Assembly: GCA_900544755.1 (NCBI GenBank)
Contig: UQWQ01000046.1
Span: forward strand, 1 to 17,166
Direction of reading: 5' to 3'
Length of the DNA: 17,166 nucleotides
Source: an uncultured Collinsella sp.
GTDB lineage: Bacteria > Actinomycetota > Coriobacteriia > Coriobacteriales > Coriobacteriaceae
Part shown: in pieces, positions 7,076 through 13,056 of the stretch
How the letters are laid out: the number at the start of each line of letters is the position of its first letter
Numbering within the stretch: the stretch's first letter is position 1
The notes under the pieces: model-generated
Database searches by the model: none
Told to the model about the DNA's origin: nothing
Seen by the model: only the letters and a program-made list of their open reading frames with translations
Program-made: the position numbers and the translations under genes

Positions 7076-7441
7076 CTATTCGCAGATATGGCTCATGCCC
7101 TGGTTAAGCATGGTGTAGACGTGATCGTCGGCGAGCGAGTAGAGAATGTTGCGGCCGTCGCGGCGGAACTTGACCAGGTGCGACTGCTTAAGCGTGCGCA
7201 GCTGGTGCGATACTGCCGACTGCGAGGTTGCGGTCGCCTCGGCGATGTCGGCCACGCAGAGTTCGCGGCCCATGAGGGCATAGAGGATCTTGATGCGTGT
7301 GGTGTCGCTGAAGACCTTGAACAGGTCGGCCAGGTCGTACAACAGCTCCTCGTCGGGAAGGTCCTCGGGCGAGCAGGTGGTGGGGATCACGGGCTCGGTG
7401 GCCTCGATGTCGGGTTTCGTTTCGTCGCCGCGGATGCTCAT
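7076..7441 (-). CDS. ArsR/SmtB-family metal-responsive repressor
   Basis: A 121-residue winged-helix repressor. The helix-turn-helix is ELCVADIAEATATSQSAVSHQLRTLKQ (about residues 60-86), followed by the wing (KFRRDGRNILYSL). The alpha-5 sensor site is intact: D105, H107, H118 and E121 reproduce the D-x-H...H-x2-E spacing of SmtB/CzrA zinc sensors, which bind Zn(II) across the dimer. C62 in ELCV is the CadC/ArsR alpha-3 cysteine, but the second one (CxC) is Ala, so a complete alpha-3 site is unlikely; C23 is a possible extra ligand. The family leaves DNA on metal binding. ATG 7441 has AAAGGA just upstream. First gene of the operon with the HMA protein and ATPase, and autoregulated through flanking operators. 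Confidence 0.93.
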   Translation of the reverse strand: MSIRGDETKPDIEATEPVIPTTCSPEDLPDEELLYDLADLFKVFSDTTRIKILYALMGRELCVADIAEATATSQSAVSHQLRTLKQSHLVKFRRDGRNILYSLADDHVYTMLNQGMSHICE

Positions 7442-7454
7442 TGCAATATCCTTT

Positions 7455-7511
7455 CATATGAACATGCGCTCATATAACTTATTTCCAATTATATGAGCGC
7501 ATGTTCATATG
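7455..7511. promoter_or_regulatory. Perfect 23-bp inverted repeat: twin repressor operators
   Basis: The arms 7455-7477 and 7489-7511 are perfect reverse complements separated by 11 bases. Each arm is itself a near-palindrome, ATATGAAC-N4-GCTCATAT (7456-7475 and its mirror), the dyad form used by SmtB/CzrA-type repressors. The right arm fills the spacer of the arsR promoter. The left arm sits between the predicted transcription start and the arsR ribosome binding site. Two dimers could therefore block polymerase binding and early elongation, and could interact with each other. Confidence 0.85.
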
Positions 7512-7515
7512 TCAA
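7488..7515 (-). promoter_or_regulatory. Consensus sigma70-type promoter of the arsR-HMA-ATPase operon
   Basis: On the minus strand, TTGACA (7515-7510) and TATAAT (7493-7488) are exact -35 and -10 consensus boxes with a 16-base spacer. The spacer is almost entirely the operator dyad, so bound repressor would exclude RNA polymerase. Transcription should start near 7480, about 40 bases before the arsR start codon. Confidence 0.85.
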
Positions 7516-7860
7516 TGACGTTCAGGTAATTCGTCGCACAAAATGATGGGGAATAGTGGACGAGATTCCGGACTGAGCTGTTTTGATAGCCGATGCCGGG
7601 GTGGGTTCCCCCGCGCCGTGCAAAAATTGGAGTATTCTGCAACTATAGGGGGTCCGTTAATCTATTCTAGGCCAAATAAAGCCGCTCAAGAGTTATCCAA
7701 GGGCGGTAAACAGACAAGGTCTTCCTCAAATGTTGCCTAACGTTCCCGTTCGATAGCGTTTTTGTTTCTCATTTGGATTAACTTGTGGGTGCTGGAGGGC
7801 CGACCCTGCTGAATACTCGCAATTTTGCACATCGCCAGGGTACCCACCTTGTTAGCCGGT
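7512..7860. other. Non-coding region between arsR operators and the PD-(D/E)XK gene
   Basis: About 350 bases without a supported gene. A 65-codon frame on the plus strand (7543-7740) has no Shine-Dalgarno and no recognisable domain, and its apparent peptide is largely a reading of the repeat described separately at 7618-7830. The segment 7655-7795 between the repeat arms is moderately AT-rich, contains no terminator-like hairpin I could find, and has no clear promoter. Confidence 0.5.
7618..7830. repeat. Imperfect inverted repeat with GTGCAAAA/GAGTATTC arms
   Basis: The plus strand at 7618-7637 reads GTGCAAAAATTGGAGTATTC. The minus strand from 7830 down to 7811 reads GTGCAAAATTGCGAGTATTC. 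The two agree throughout except for a one-base gain and a one-base loss. The match continues as TGCA/AGCA, then after a gap GGGTC; GTTAATC occurs further inward in both. The arms face each other across about 170 bases, and the right arm ends 30 bases from the stop codon of the PD-(D/E)XK gene. It may be a mobile or dispersed element, a protein-binding pair, or a remnant. No transposase is present. I have an impression that similar motifs occur in Coriobacteriia intergenic DNA but cannot verify it here. Confidence 0.65.
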
Positions 7861-9051
7861 CTAGCTTCCGGCCCCGAAGACCCTGCCCTCGGGCGCGAGG
7901 CTGCTTGTTTGGGCAAATGACGGGCTGTCGGATTCGACAGTCTGCATATCATCGATTGCCGGAACTTCATTAATTGTCGGGTCATCCAGCGTGATGCCTT
8001 CGAGTGTTGCTTTTTCGAGGTCGATTCGTTGACGATCTTCGGAATCCTGGCGAAGCTGTTTCTGAATTCGATTTTTCTCTTCTATAAACCTTCTGAGCAC
8101 AAACTGTCTCAGGTCCTCTTGCATGATTTGAAAGTCTTTTGGCAGACGCGAGGGGCGTATGCCCTCTTTCCGTTGGATCGCCTCCATGACCCTAACGAAA
8201 GCGCTGGCATGCATAAAGGAATAACGACTGACGGTGATGATTCCGTATCCCATGGACGCAAGCGCATTCTTGCGCTCCTCATCGATGGCGCGGTCTTCTT
8301 CCGCGTCATGATAAAACCCGTTGTATTCAATGTCTGTGCGAGATTTCTTTAGATACGCATCCATAAAGAACTTTTTGCGTCTCGTGAGATTCTTTGCGGC
8401 AGCGGTGACCTGCACCTCGTAATCGGTCTCAATTCCCTTAATACCAAGCCCTCCTTCGCTTTTAGGCAGCGTTAGCATCATGACAAAGGCCGTTTCCATA
8501 GGAGACCGGCATCCGTCGCGCACACATTGGATTGCCTTTCGGGCAAGGGCCAGACCGTCGCATCTGGTAATGGAATTAAAGAACTGTTTTAACCTTTCGG
8601 TCGAGGTGAGCGCGAAACGCTCGTTATACGAGGTGGAAGAGCCGGTTCCAAGGGAGTAAGCGCCGCACAATTCAAAGTAGTACTCCACCAGTTCGCGAAA
8701 AGGGAGATAGGTGGCGGCCTGAAGTGCGCAAAGCTCAACGCCAACAATGAAGATGCCATCTTTGAGCTCTATAAAGCGTGAGTTCGAGAATCGTTTTGAC
8801 GAAACGTGGCATTGACAGTTCAGTGCATAGTGCGCATTCCTGCGATCAAACACCATTACCTCGAGGCAATCATTTGCGTCAAGGGAAACATCGTGTTTGG
8901 TGAGCCATTCTGCGGCTGCGTCAAGGAGCGTTCCGGTGGGACATGATCCGTAAATCGCGGCAGGGTTACAGGGCTCGGTGTCTTTCGCAGACGCCGAATG
9001 CGCGGCCTGGTAGACCGCTTTTGCAGTGGTATGTGACAATACGATACTCAT
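7861..9051 (-). CDS. PD-(D/E)XK (DUF559/Vsr-like) protein of AbiEi-like architecture
   Basis: A 396-residue protein. The N-terminal part (1-185) begins SIVLSHTTAKAVY and includes GVELCALQAATYL (104-116) and ELCGAYSLG (127-135). This layout resembles Coriobacteriia/actinobacterial proteins related to AbiEi antitoxin C-terminal regions. Residues 186-280 carry a nuclease-like core: SPMET with E186, FFMDAYL with D231, DIEYNGFYH with E242 and H248, then ERKNALASMGYGIITVS, as in DUF559/very-short-patch-repair folds. Residues 308-350 are charged and probably a coiled coil; the tail is acidic and disordered. The start at 9051 has no good Shine-Dalgarno but keeps the characteristic LSHTTA start. Lower GC than its neighbours. 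No partner toxin gene is adjacent. Function (nuclease, regulator or defence) is unknown. Confidence 0.75.
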   Translation of the reverse strand: MSIVLSHTTAKAVYQAAHSASAKDTEPCNPAAIYGSCPTGTLLDAAAEWLTKHDVSLDANDCLEVMVFDRRNAHYALNCQCHVSSKRFSNSRFIELKDGIFIVGVELCALQAATYLPFRELVEYYFELCGAYSLGTGSSTSYNERFALTSTERLKQFFNSITRCDGLALARKAIQCVRDGCRSPMETAFVMMLTLPKSEGGLGIKGIETDYEVQVTAAAKNLTRRKKFFMDAYLKKSRTDIEYNGFYHDAEEDRAIDEERKNALASMGYGIITVSRYSFMHASAFVRVMEAIQRKEGIRPSRLPKDFQIMQEDLRQFVLRRFIEEKNRIQKQLRQDSEDRQRIDLEKATLEGITLDDPTINEVPAIDDMQTVESDSPSFAQTSSLAPEGRVFGAGS

Positions 9052-9400
9052 GGTATATATCGTGTCAGCTAATGCCGTGTTGATGGCGCTGAGTGGGAAA
9101 GTCGTTTTAGGGGCCTAACCAAATGCTGTCCAAAAGCTTGACGCAATTATGGGTTGGCACGCCTAAAATCAATGTTATCGCAGCTTAGCTATAGCATATA
9201 AAAACTCAATTGCTGCACATTTGATATCGATGCATCACCATCCGACAACGAATTACGTGTCGGGAATTGGCCGAAATCGTTCAAAATGAGGGTTCAGAAT
9301 TTGTGATGGCAGATCTATCTGTGGAACGTAGGGCGGCCCCGCTGCGGTGTTTCCCGCTGCGAGGCCGCTCGTGAGCAAGCAGTGCTTGTCGCAGGCGTTG
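9052..9400. other. AT-richer intergenic region upstream of the PD-(D/E)XK gene
   Basis: About 350 bases between the 3' end of the exonuclease gene and the start of the PD-(D/E)XK gene, both on the minus strand. It should hold the promoter of the latter. The best candidate is TTGGAC with TAAAAC 18 bases later (minus strand, about 9134-9105), which is weak. A small palindrome TTAGGGGCCTAA (9107-9118) overlaps that -10, and CCGACA/TGTCGG (9242-9247 with 9258-9263) is another short dyad. No open frame here has a recognisable product. Confidence 0.4.
9333..9368. repeat. GC-rich hairpin downstream of the exonuclease gene
   Basis: GCGGCC (9333-9338) pairs with GGCCGC (9363-9368). The stem continues inward through an additional CGC/GCG and CCGC/GCGG, with one mismatch, to a 6-base loop. 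It lies 32 bases past the exonuclease stop (minus strand). No T-run follows on either strand, so it is a transcript-end or stability hairpin rather than a typical intrinsic terminator. Confidence 0.5.
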
Positions 9401-10369
9401 CTATTTCGCGAATAGGTTCTTGAGGTTGAACTCGGCCTGTACCGTGCGGAGCATAAGGTCGGTGTCGTCCAGACCCAGATGCTGCTCGTTGGCGTCGGCG
9501 GCGAGGGTGCCGCGACGGCGTGCCCAGTTCTCGAGCGCGGCGGGGGCGGACTCGCGGGGGAGCGAGCGCACGTCGGCGTCCAGGCTGCGGCAGATCTGGC
9601 GCGAGTCGATGACGATGATCTTGCCGGCACGGCGTGCCTCGGCGTAACCGTCCAGGTGAATCTTGAACCAGCTGTCCTCAAAGGCGGCGTTGTGCGCCAT
9701 GTACGGGTACTTCTTCATAAGCTTGAGCAGCTGCTTTTGCAGCTCCTTGTTCTCGCGGAAGGGCGTTTTGCCGTCGATGTCGTCCCAGGTAATGTGGTGG
9801 ATATTCGACAGCGGCACATCTTCGCCGCGGTAGATGTCGGGCAGGCCGCAGTAGTGCGCCTCGGCGTCGTGCGGGATGGCGTCGCTGGTGAGTTCCATGA
9901 TCTCCCAGCCCACGTTGATGATATAGCCGCGTTCGGGTGCACGGCCGGTGGTCTCGATGTCGATACCGAGCACGGTGCCCTGGATGGGCTTGCGGGCGTA
10001 GGCCACGCCGAGCGCGTCGCGGTCACCGCGGATCTCGCGCATAACGGACGCGGCGGTGCGCTTTTGCATTTTGCCGATGGCGGCGCAGGTGTCGGCGTCG
10101 GACAGGCCGCGCGAAAGCGTCGCGGGCGTCACGTTGCGCAGGCGTGCCTCGCCAATCTGGTCGCAAAGGTCGCGGTTGCGGTCGGCCAGGTCGCGCACGG
10201 TGGCAAAGTCGAAGCCGGGGTCGCCCTCGGCGGTAAAGTACTCGGTCTCGAGCACCTTGAGGGCCTCTTCGCCCTTCTGGCGCTCAGACTCCATGGCACC
10301 GTGATCGCCATAGATAAACATGGGGATAAACGGTTGGCGTTCGTATTCGAGTGCTTGCGAAACGTTCAT
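9401..10369 (-). CDS. DEDDh-family 3'-5' exonuclease with extra N-terminal domain
   Basis: A 322-residue protein. The C-terminal part (132-322) is a DnaQ/RNase T-type exonuclease. ExoI is GIDIETTG with D137 and E139, ExoII is AHNAAFEDSWF (225-235), and ExoIII is HLGLDDTD with H297 and D302 (the H-x4-D of DEDDh enzymes). In ExoII the residue aligned with the usual Asp of HNAxFD is Glu (E231), followed by D232. Residues 1-130 are mostly helical and charged, and match no family I recognise. The enzyme probably removes nucleotides from the 3' end of DNA or RNA using two metal ions; the substrate is unknown. ATG 10369 has AAGGAG upstream. It is divergent from the permease gene at 10541. Confidence 0.82.
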   Translation of the reverse strand: MNVSQALEYERQPFIPMFIYGDHGAMESERQKGEEALKVLETEYFTAEGDPGFDFATVRDLADRNRDLCDQIGEARLRNVTPATLSRGLSDADTCAAIGKMQKRTAASVMREIRGDRDALGVAYARKPIQGTVLGIDIETTGRAPERGYIINVGWEIMELTSDAIPHDAEAHYCGLPDIYRGEDVPLSNIHHITWDDIDGKTPFRENKELQKQLLKLMKKYPYMAHNAAFEDSWFKIHLDGYAEARRAGKIIVIDSRQICRSLDADVRSLPRESAPAALENWARRRGTLAADANEQHLGLDDTDLMLRTVQAEFNLKNLFAK

Positions 10370-10450
10370 AGGCTGCTCCTTGGACGGGCCGCGTCGCGCG
10401 GCTCGGGGTTACTGAGTTATGGTGAGATGATAGTTTACCATGGGCAACTA

Positions 10451-10478
10451 TTGGCACCACGCCTAGGTCAACTACAAT
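10451..10478 (+). promoter_or_regulatory. Predicted promoter of the metal-type permease
   Basis: TTGGCA (10451-10456) and TACAAT (10473-10478) form a sigma70-like pair with a 16-base spacer, about 60 bases before the permease ATG. A dyad overlaps the -10 box (see 10466-10491), which supports this being a regulated promoter. Confidence 0.6.
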
Positions 10479-10491
10479 ACCCTAGTTGACC
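10466..10491. promoter_or_regulatory. Dyad operator over the permease promoter
   Basis: GGTCAACTA (10466-10474) and TAGTTGACC (10483-10491) are perfect reverse complements with an 8-base centre, flanked by CCTA before the left arm and GCTAGG after the right arm. The dyad covers the -10 box and the likely start site, a position typical for repression. It shares no sequence with the ArsR operators at 7455-7511, so a different regulator, not encoded in this window, should act here. Confidence 0.6.
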
Positions 10492-10540
10492 GCTAGGACT
10501 TTTACAATGCTGCCGAAAGACACGAAAGGTTCCATCCGTC

Positions 10541-11629
10541 ATGGATTTGCTGATTGATATTTTGCTCGACGCCGGCAAGGACACGCTGTCGCTGGTGCCG
10601 TTTTTGTTGGTGACGTATCTGGCCCTCGAGACCCTGGAGCACGTCGCGGGCGACCGCGTTAACGGCGCCATCAAGCGCGCCGGTGCCGCGGGCCCCGTGG
10701 TTGGCTCGTTGTTGGGCATGGTGCCGCAATGCGGCTTTTCGGCAATGGCGGCCACGCTGTACGCCGGTCGTGTCGTGACTTTGGGCACGTTGGTGGCGGT
10801 GTTCCTTTCGACCTCCGATGAGATGCTGCCGCTGCTGCTCGCCGAGCAGGTGCCCGTGCAGACCATGGCGATGCTTTTGGCTTCGAAGGCACTGATCGCG
10901 CTGGTCACGGGCTTTATCGTGGACGCCGCCATTCGCGGCCTGCGTCGTAACGCTCGCGCGCATGCGGCGATTCTCCGCACCGTGCTGGGAACCGCGGCCA
11001 ACCCGGCCCACGTGAATTGCGCGCACGACGACCTCACTGGCGGTGACATCATCGACGAGGTGGCCGAGGCGGGCGTGAGCGCCGACCACATCCACGAGCT
11101 GTGCGAGCGCGACCATTGCGGTTGTGATGAAGACGAGGACGAGCACGAACACGGACATGGCCACGATCACGGTCATGAGGGCGACTATGAACACCATGAT
11201 GGTCACGGTCACTCCCATTCCCACGAAGGGACGCCTGTCCTGTCGATTATCCGCAGCGCGATCTCTCACACCGTGCAGGTTTCGGTATTCATTTTTCTAG
11301 TGACGTTGATTCTGGTTGCCGTGCTCGAGACGTTCGGCGAATCGGCGATTGAGCAGTTCCTGCGCGGTAACGAGACGCTTGCGGTCCTGGGCTCGGCACT
11401 CGTCGGCCTGATCCCCAACTGCTCGGCCAGCGTCGTCATCACGCAACTGTACCTGGAAGGCGCGCTGCAGCTGGCTCCGATGCTCGCCGGCACGCTCATT
11501 TCCGCCGGCGTGGGTTATCTGGTGCTGTTCCGCACCAACCGCAGCGCCCGCGAAAATGCCGTGTTCCTGATTATGATGTACGTCATCGGCGCGGGCTGGG
11601 GTCTCATCCTTTCCGCCTTTGGCCTCTAA
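10541..11629 (+). CDS. Putative heavy-metal/arsenic-type efflux permease with His-rich loop
   Basis: A 362-residue polytopic membrane protein resembling the putative 10-TM heavy-metal exporter family (ArsP_2, PF11449; called from memory of the family). It has two halves with the same motif: GSLLGMVPQCGFSA (C64) and GSALVGLIPNCSASV (C294), each followed by a LYxG helix, suggesting an internal duplication with paired P-x-C sites in the membrane. The halves are joined by a hydrophilic region (about 135-235) with DHIHELCERDHCGC and then 12 histidines within residues 202-228, a likely metal-binding loop. ATG 10541 has a GAAAGG Shine-Dalgarno at a rather long spacing. Its promoter carries its own dyad operator. 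The substrate (Zn, Mn, As or other) cannot be fixed. Confidence 0.78.
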   Translation: MDLLIDILLDAGKDTLSLVPFLLVTYLALETLEHVAGDRVNGAIKRAGAAGPVVGSLLGMVPQCGFSAMAATLYAGRVVTLGTLVAVFLSTSDEMLPLLLAEQVPVQTMAMLLASKALIALVTGFIVDAAIRGLRRNARAHAAILRTVLGTAANPAHVNCAHDDLTGGDIIDEVAEAGVSADHIHELCERDHCGCDEDEDEHEHGHGHDHGHEGDYEHHDGHGHSHSHEGTPVLSIIRSAISHTVQVSVFIFLVTLILVAVLETFGESAIEQFLRGNETLAVLGSALVGLIPNCSASVVITQLYLEGALQLAPMLAGTLISAGVGYLVLFRTNRSARENAVFLIMMYVIGAGWGLILSAFGL

Positions 11630-11731
11630 GTAGATTATTGGGACATGTCTTACGATCTACCTCTGTGACCAGGGCATTCCCCGCCGCCAAAACAAAAAGG
11701 TAGATTTTTAGGCATGTCCCAAAAATCTACC
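11630..11731. repeat. Pair of related hairpin elements (GGTAGAT...GGGACATG)
   Basis: Copy 2 (11699-11731) has GGTAGATTTTT and AAAAATCTACC as an 11-bp stem around an imperfect GG-CATG-CC centre. Copy 1 (11630-11661) is a degenerate version with GTAGAT/ATCTAC and the same GGGACATG core, starting at the last base of the permease stop codon. The copies are inverted relative to each other: 11630-11649 against 11711-11730 matches at 18 of 20 positions, so they could also pair over 60 bases. Copy 2 lies 4 bases from the stop of the minus-strand yaiI-like gene. Together they probably terminate two convergent genes. Confidence 0.65.
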
Positions 11732-11735
11732 TTGG

Positions 11736-12218
11736 TTAGTGCAGCAACTCGGTGAGGTTGCGTTTAAAGCGGACACGGTCTTCGCTGGTAAATGCCGCCG
11801 GTCCGCGAGTGCGTCCGCCGGTGCGGCGTACCTTCTTTTCCTCGTGGCGAATAAACAGCTGCATGTCGATAGTCGCCTTGTCGTACACGCGCCCGCGCAC
11901 ACCGATGGCGGCGGCATCGCGCCCGAGCACCATGCTCGCCAAGCCAATGTCCTGCGTCACGACCACGTCGCCCGCCTGCAGGCGTTCGACAATGGCAAAG
12001 TCGGCGCTGTCGGCGCCCACGCTCACATCGAGCGTCGTGACCCAAAAGCCGCGTCGCGCGTGCTCGGCATCGCGCGGGTCGTCGCGGCGAATGTGCCGTT
12101 CCAGGTTTTGTGTGCTGTTGCCGGCGATAATAACGGCGACGCCCGCTCGCCGCGCGCAGTCAATCGACTCGCGCGTGACCGGGCAGGCGTCTGCATCAAT
12201 AAAGAGCGTTCGCGGCAT
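11736..12218 (-). CDS. UPF0178 / YaiI-YqxD family protein
   Basis: A 160-residue protein of the usual family length. Conserved features: FIDADACPV at residues 6-14 with acidic D8 and D10, GNSTQN, VSVGADSADFAI, DVVVTQDIGLA, and the basic C-terminal signature RRTGGRTRGPAAFTSEDR. The family has a PIN-like nuclease fold with clustered acidic residues, but its biological role is not established. ATG 12218 directly abuts the stop codon of the DUF308 membrane protein upstream, with only a weak Shine-Dalgarno, so translation is probably coupled. Convergent with the permease gene. Confidence 0.9.
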   Translation of the reverse strand: MPRTLFIDADACPVTRESIDCARRAGVAVIIAGNSTQNLERHIRRDDPRDAEHARRGFWVTTLDVSVGADSADFAIVERLQAGDVVVTQDIGLASMVLGRDAAAIGVRGRVYDKATIDMQLFIRHEEKKVRRTGGRTRGPAAFTSEDRVRFKRNLTELLH

Positions 12219-12821
12219 CTAGTGCACCAGTTTGCCAAATTGAATAGCACGAACAATCAGCGTTACGCCAAACACCAGCAGCGCGGCGCCGCTAAAGATG
12301 ACGAGCATCTTGGCCGACCACAGCGGATAGATAAACACGAACATGCCGGCGATGATGGAGAGTGCGCCGCTCAGGATGGCGAGGGCACGGTTGGACGAAA
12401 GCTCGGACTCCAGAATGGACATGACACCTTCGACAATCCAGCCAAAGCCGGCCACGATAACCACCATCGTGGTGAGCGTCGCGGTCGAGAAGGCCTGGTT
12501 GCGCAGGATTATGACGCCGCCCAAGATAATGAGTAGGTTGGAGATGATGCTCGTCACGCGCCAGCCGGTGGGCAGCAGCGGCTCAAAAATGGCAGTGAAT
12601 AGTCTGATGGCAGCAGTGATTACAAAGTAAAAACCCAGGACAGTCGTCAAAAAGACGAGGGACTTGGCAGGTGCAAAAAGCAGCGCGATACCAGCAATGA
12701 GTGCTAAGACGCCCGTGATGGCGTAGATCCAGCGTACGGCCTTGACGGCTTTGCCCGCCATGCTTTTCTCGTCAAATCCAAACTGGCTCGATTTTTGGTC
12801 ATCGTTCTTAAAGATGCCCAT
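12219..12821 (-). CDS. DUF308 / HdeD-like integral membrane protein
   Basis: A 200-residue protein with six predicted membrane helices at about 31-50, 55-77, 88-106, 112-133, 144-164 and 168-190. They are arranged as repeated helix pairs with the short GxxxIxxGxxxLxxP-type pattern of the HdeD/DUF308 family. In enterobacteria HdeD is linked to acid resistance at high density; a stress role here is only an analogy. The N-terminal 25 residues are hydrophilic and cytoplasmic. ATG 12821 has a strong AGGAGA Shine-Dalgarno. It is the first gene of a two-gene unit with the YaiI protein, stop and start codons directly adjacent. Confidence 0.82.
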   Translation of the reverse strand: MGIFKNDDQKSSQFGFDEKSMAGKAVKAVRWIYAITGVLALIAGIALLFAPAKSLVFLTTVLGFYFVITAAIRLFTAIFEPLLPTGWRVTSIISNLLIILGGVIILRNQAFSTATLTTMVVIVAGFGWIVEGVMSILESELSSNRALAILSGALSIIAGMFVFIYPLWSAKMLVIFSGAALLVFGVTLIVRAIQFGKLVH

Positions 12822-13056
12822 AATGTCTCCTTTCCGTGCGGCGTAAGCCTTGATCGTTACAACCAGTATCGCTTAAAGGCGCTAGCGTATGGGTCGGGGA
12901 GGGCGAAACGTAACCCAAAGGTCCCGAATTGTTTCCGTTGTTCCCCACGTCGCGATTTTCTATTCAACAGGTGTAGAACATTGCAGCCCTGTTCGTTATT
13001 GCCCACGTTTTAGGTTAGATTTTCCTAAGGACAATTGGCTTGTATTGGGGGTCCCT

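Noticed and set aside
7543..7740. A 65-codon plus-strand frame next to the metal operators
   Set aside because: No Shine-Dalgarno, no domain, and its second half is a reading of the inverted-repeat element. A small peptide cannot be excluded, but nothing supports it.
7441..7860. CRISPR array or tRNA in the arsR to nuclease gap
   Set aside because: Repeats are inverted rather than direct, there is no regular spacing, and no cloverleaf could be drawn.
9479..10489. A 336-codon plus-strand frame across the exonuclease gene
   Set aside because: Antisense of a gene with intact ExoI and ExoIII motifs; composition dominated by Gly/Ala/Val/Leu as expected of a shadow.
10486..10508. TTGACC...TACAAT as a permease promoter
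   Set aside because: The spacer is only 11 bases; the TTGGCA/TACAAT pair at 10451-10478 is better spaced.
10502..11269. A 255-codon minus-strand frame opposite the permease gene
   Set aside because: His/Gln/Arg-rich antisense of the permease, including its His-rich loop; no start signal.
11739..12536. A 265-codon plus-strand frame opposite the YaiI and DUF308 genes
   Set aside because: Covers two convincing minus-strand genes and has no recognisable domain.
12889..13056. N-terminal extension of the nitroreductase
   Set aside because: The extra 56 codons do not look like nitroreductase sequence; ATG 13057 has a purine-rich site and gives the normal family length.
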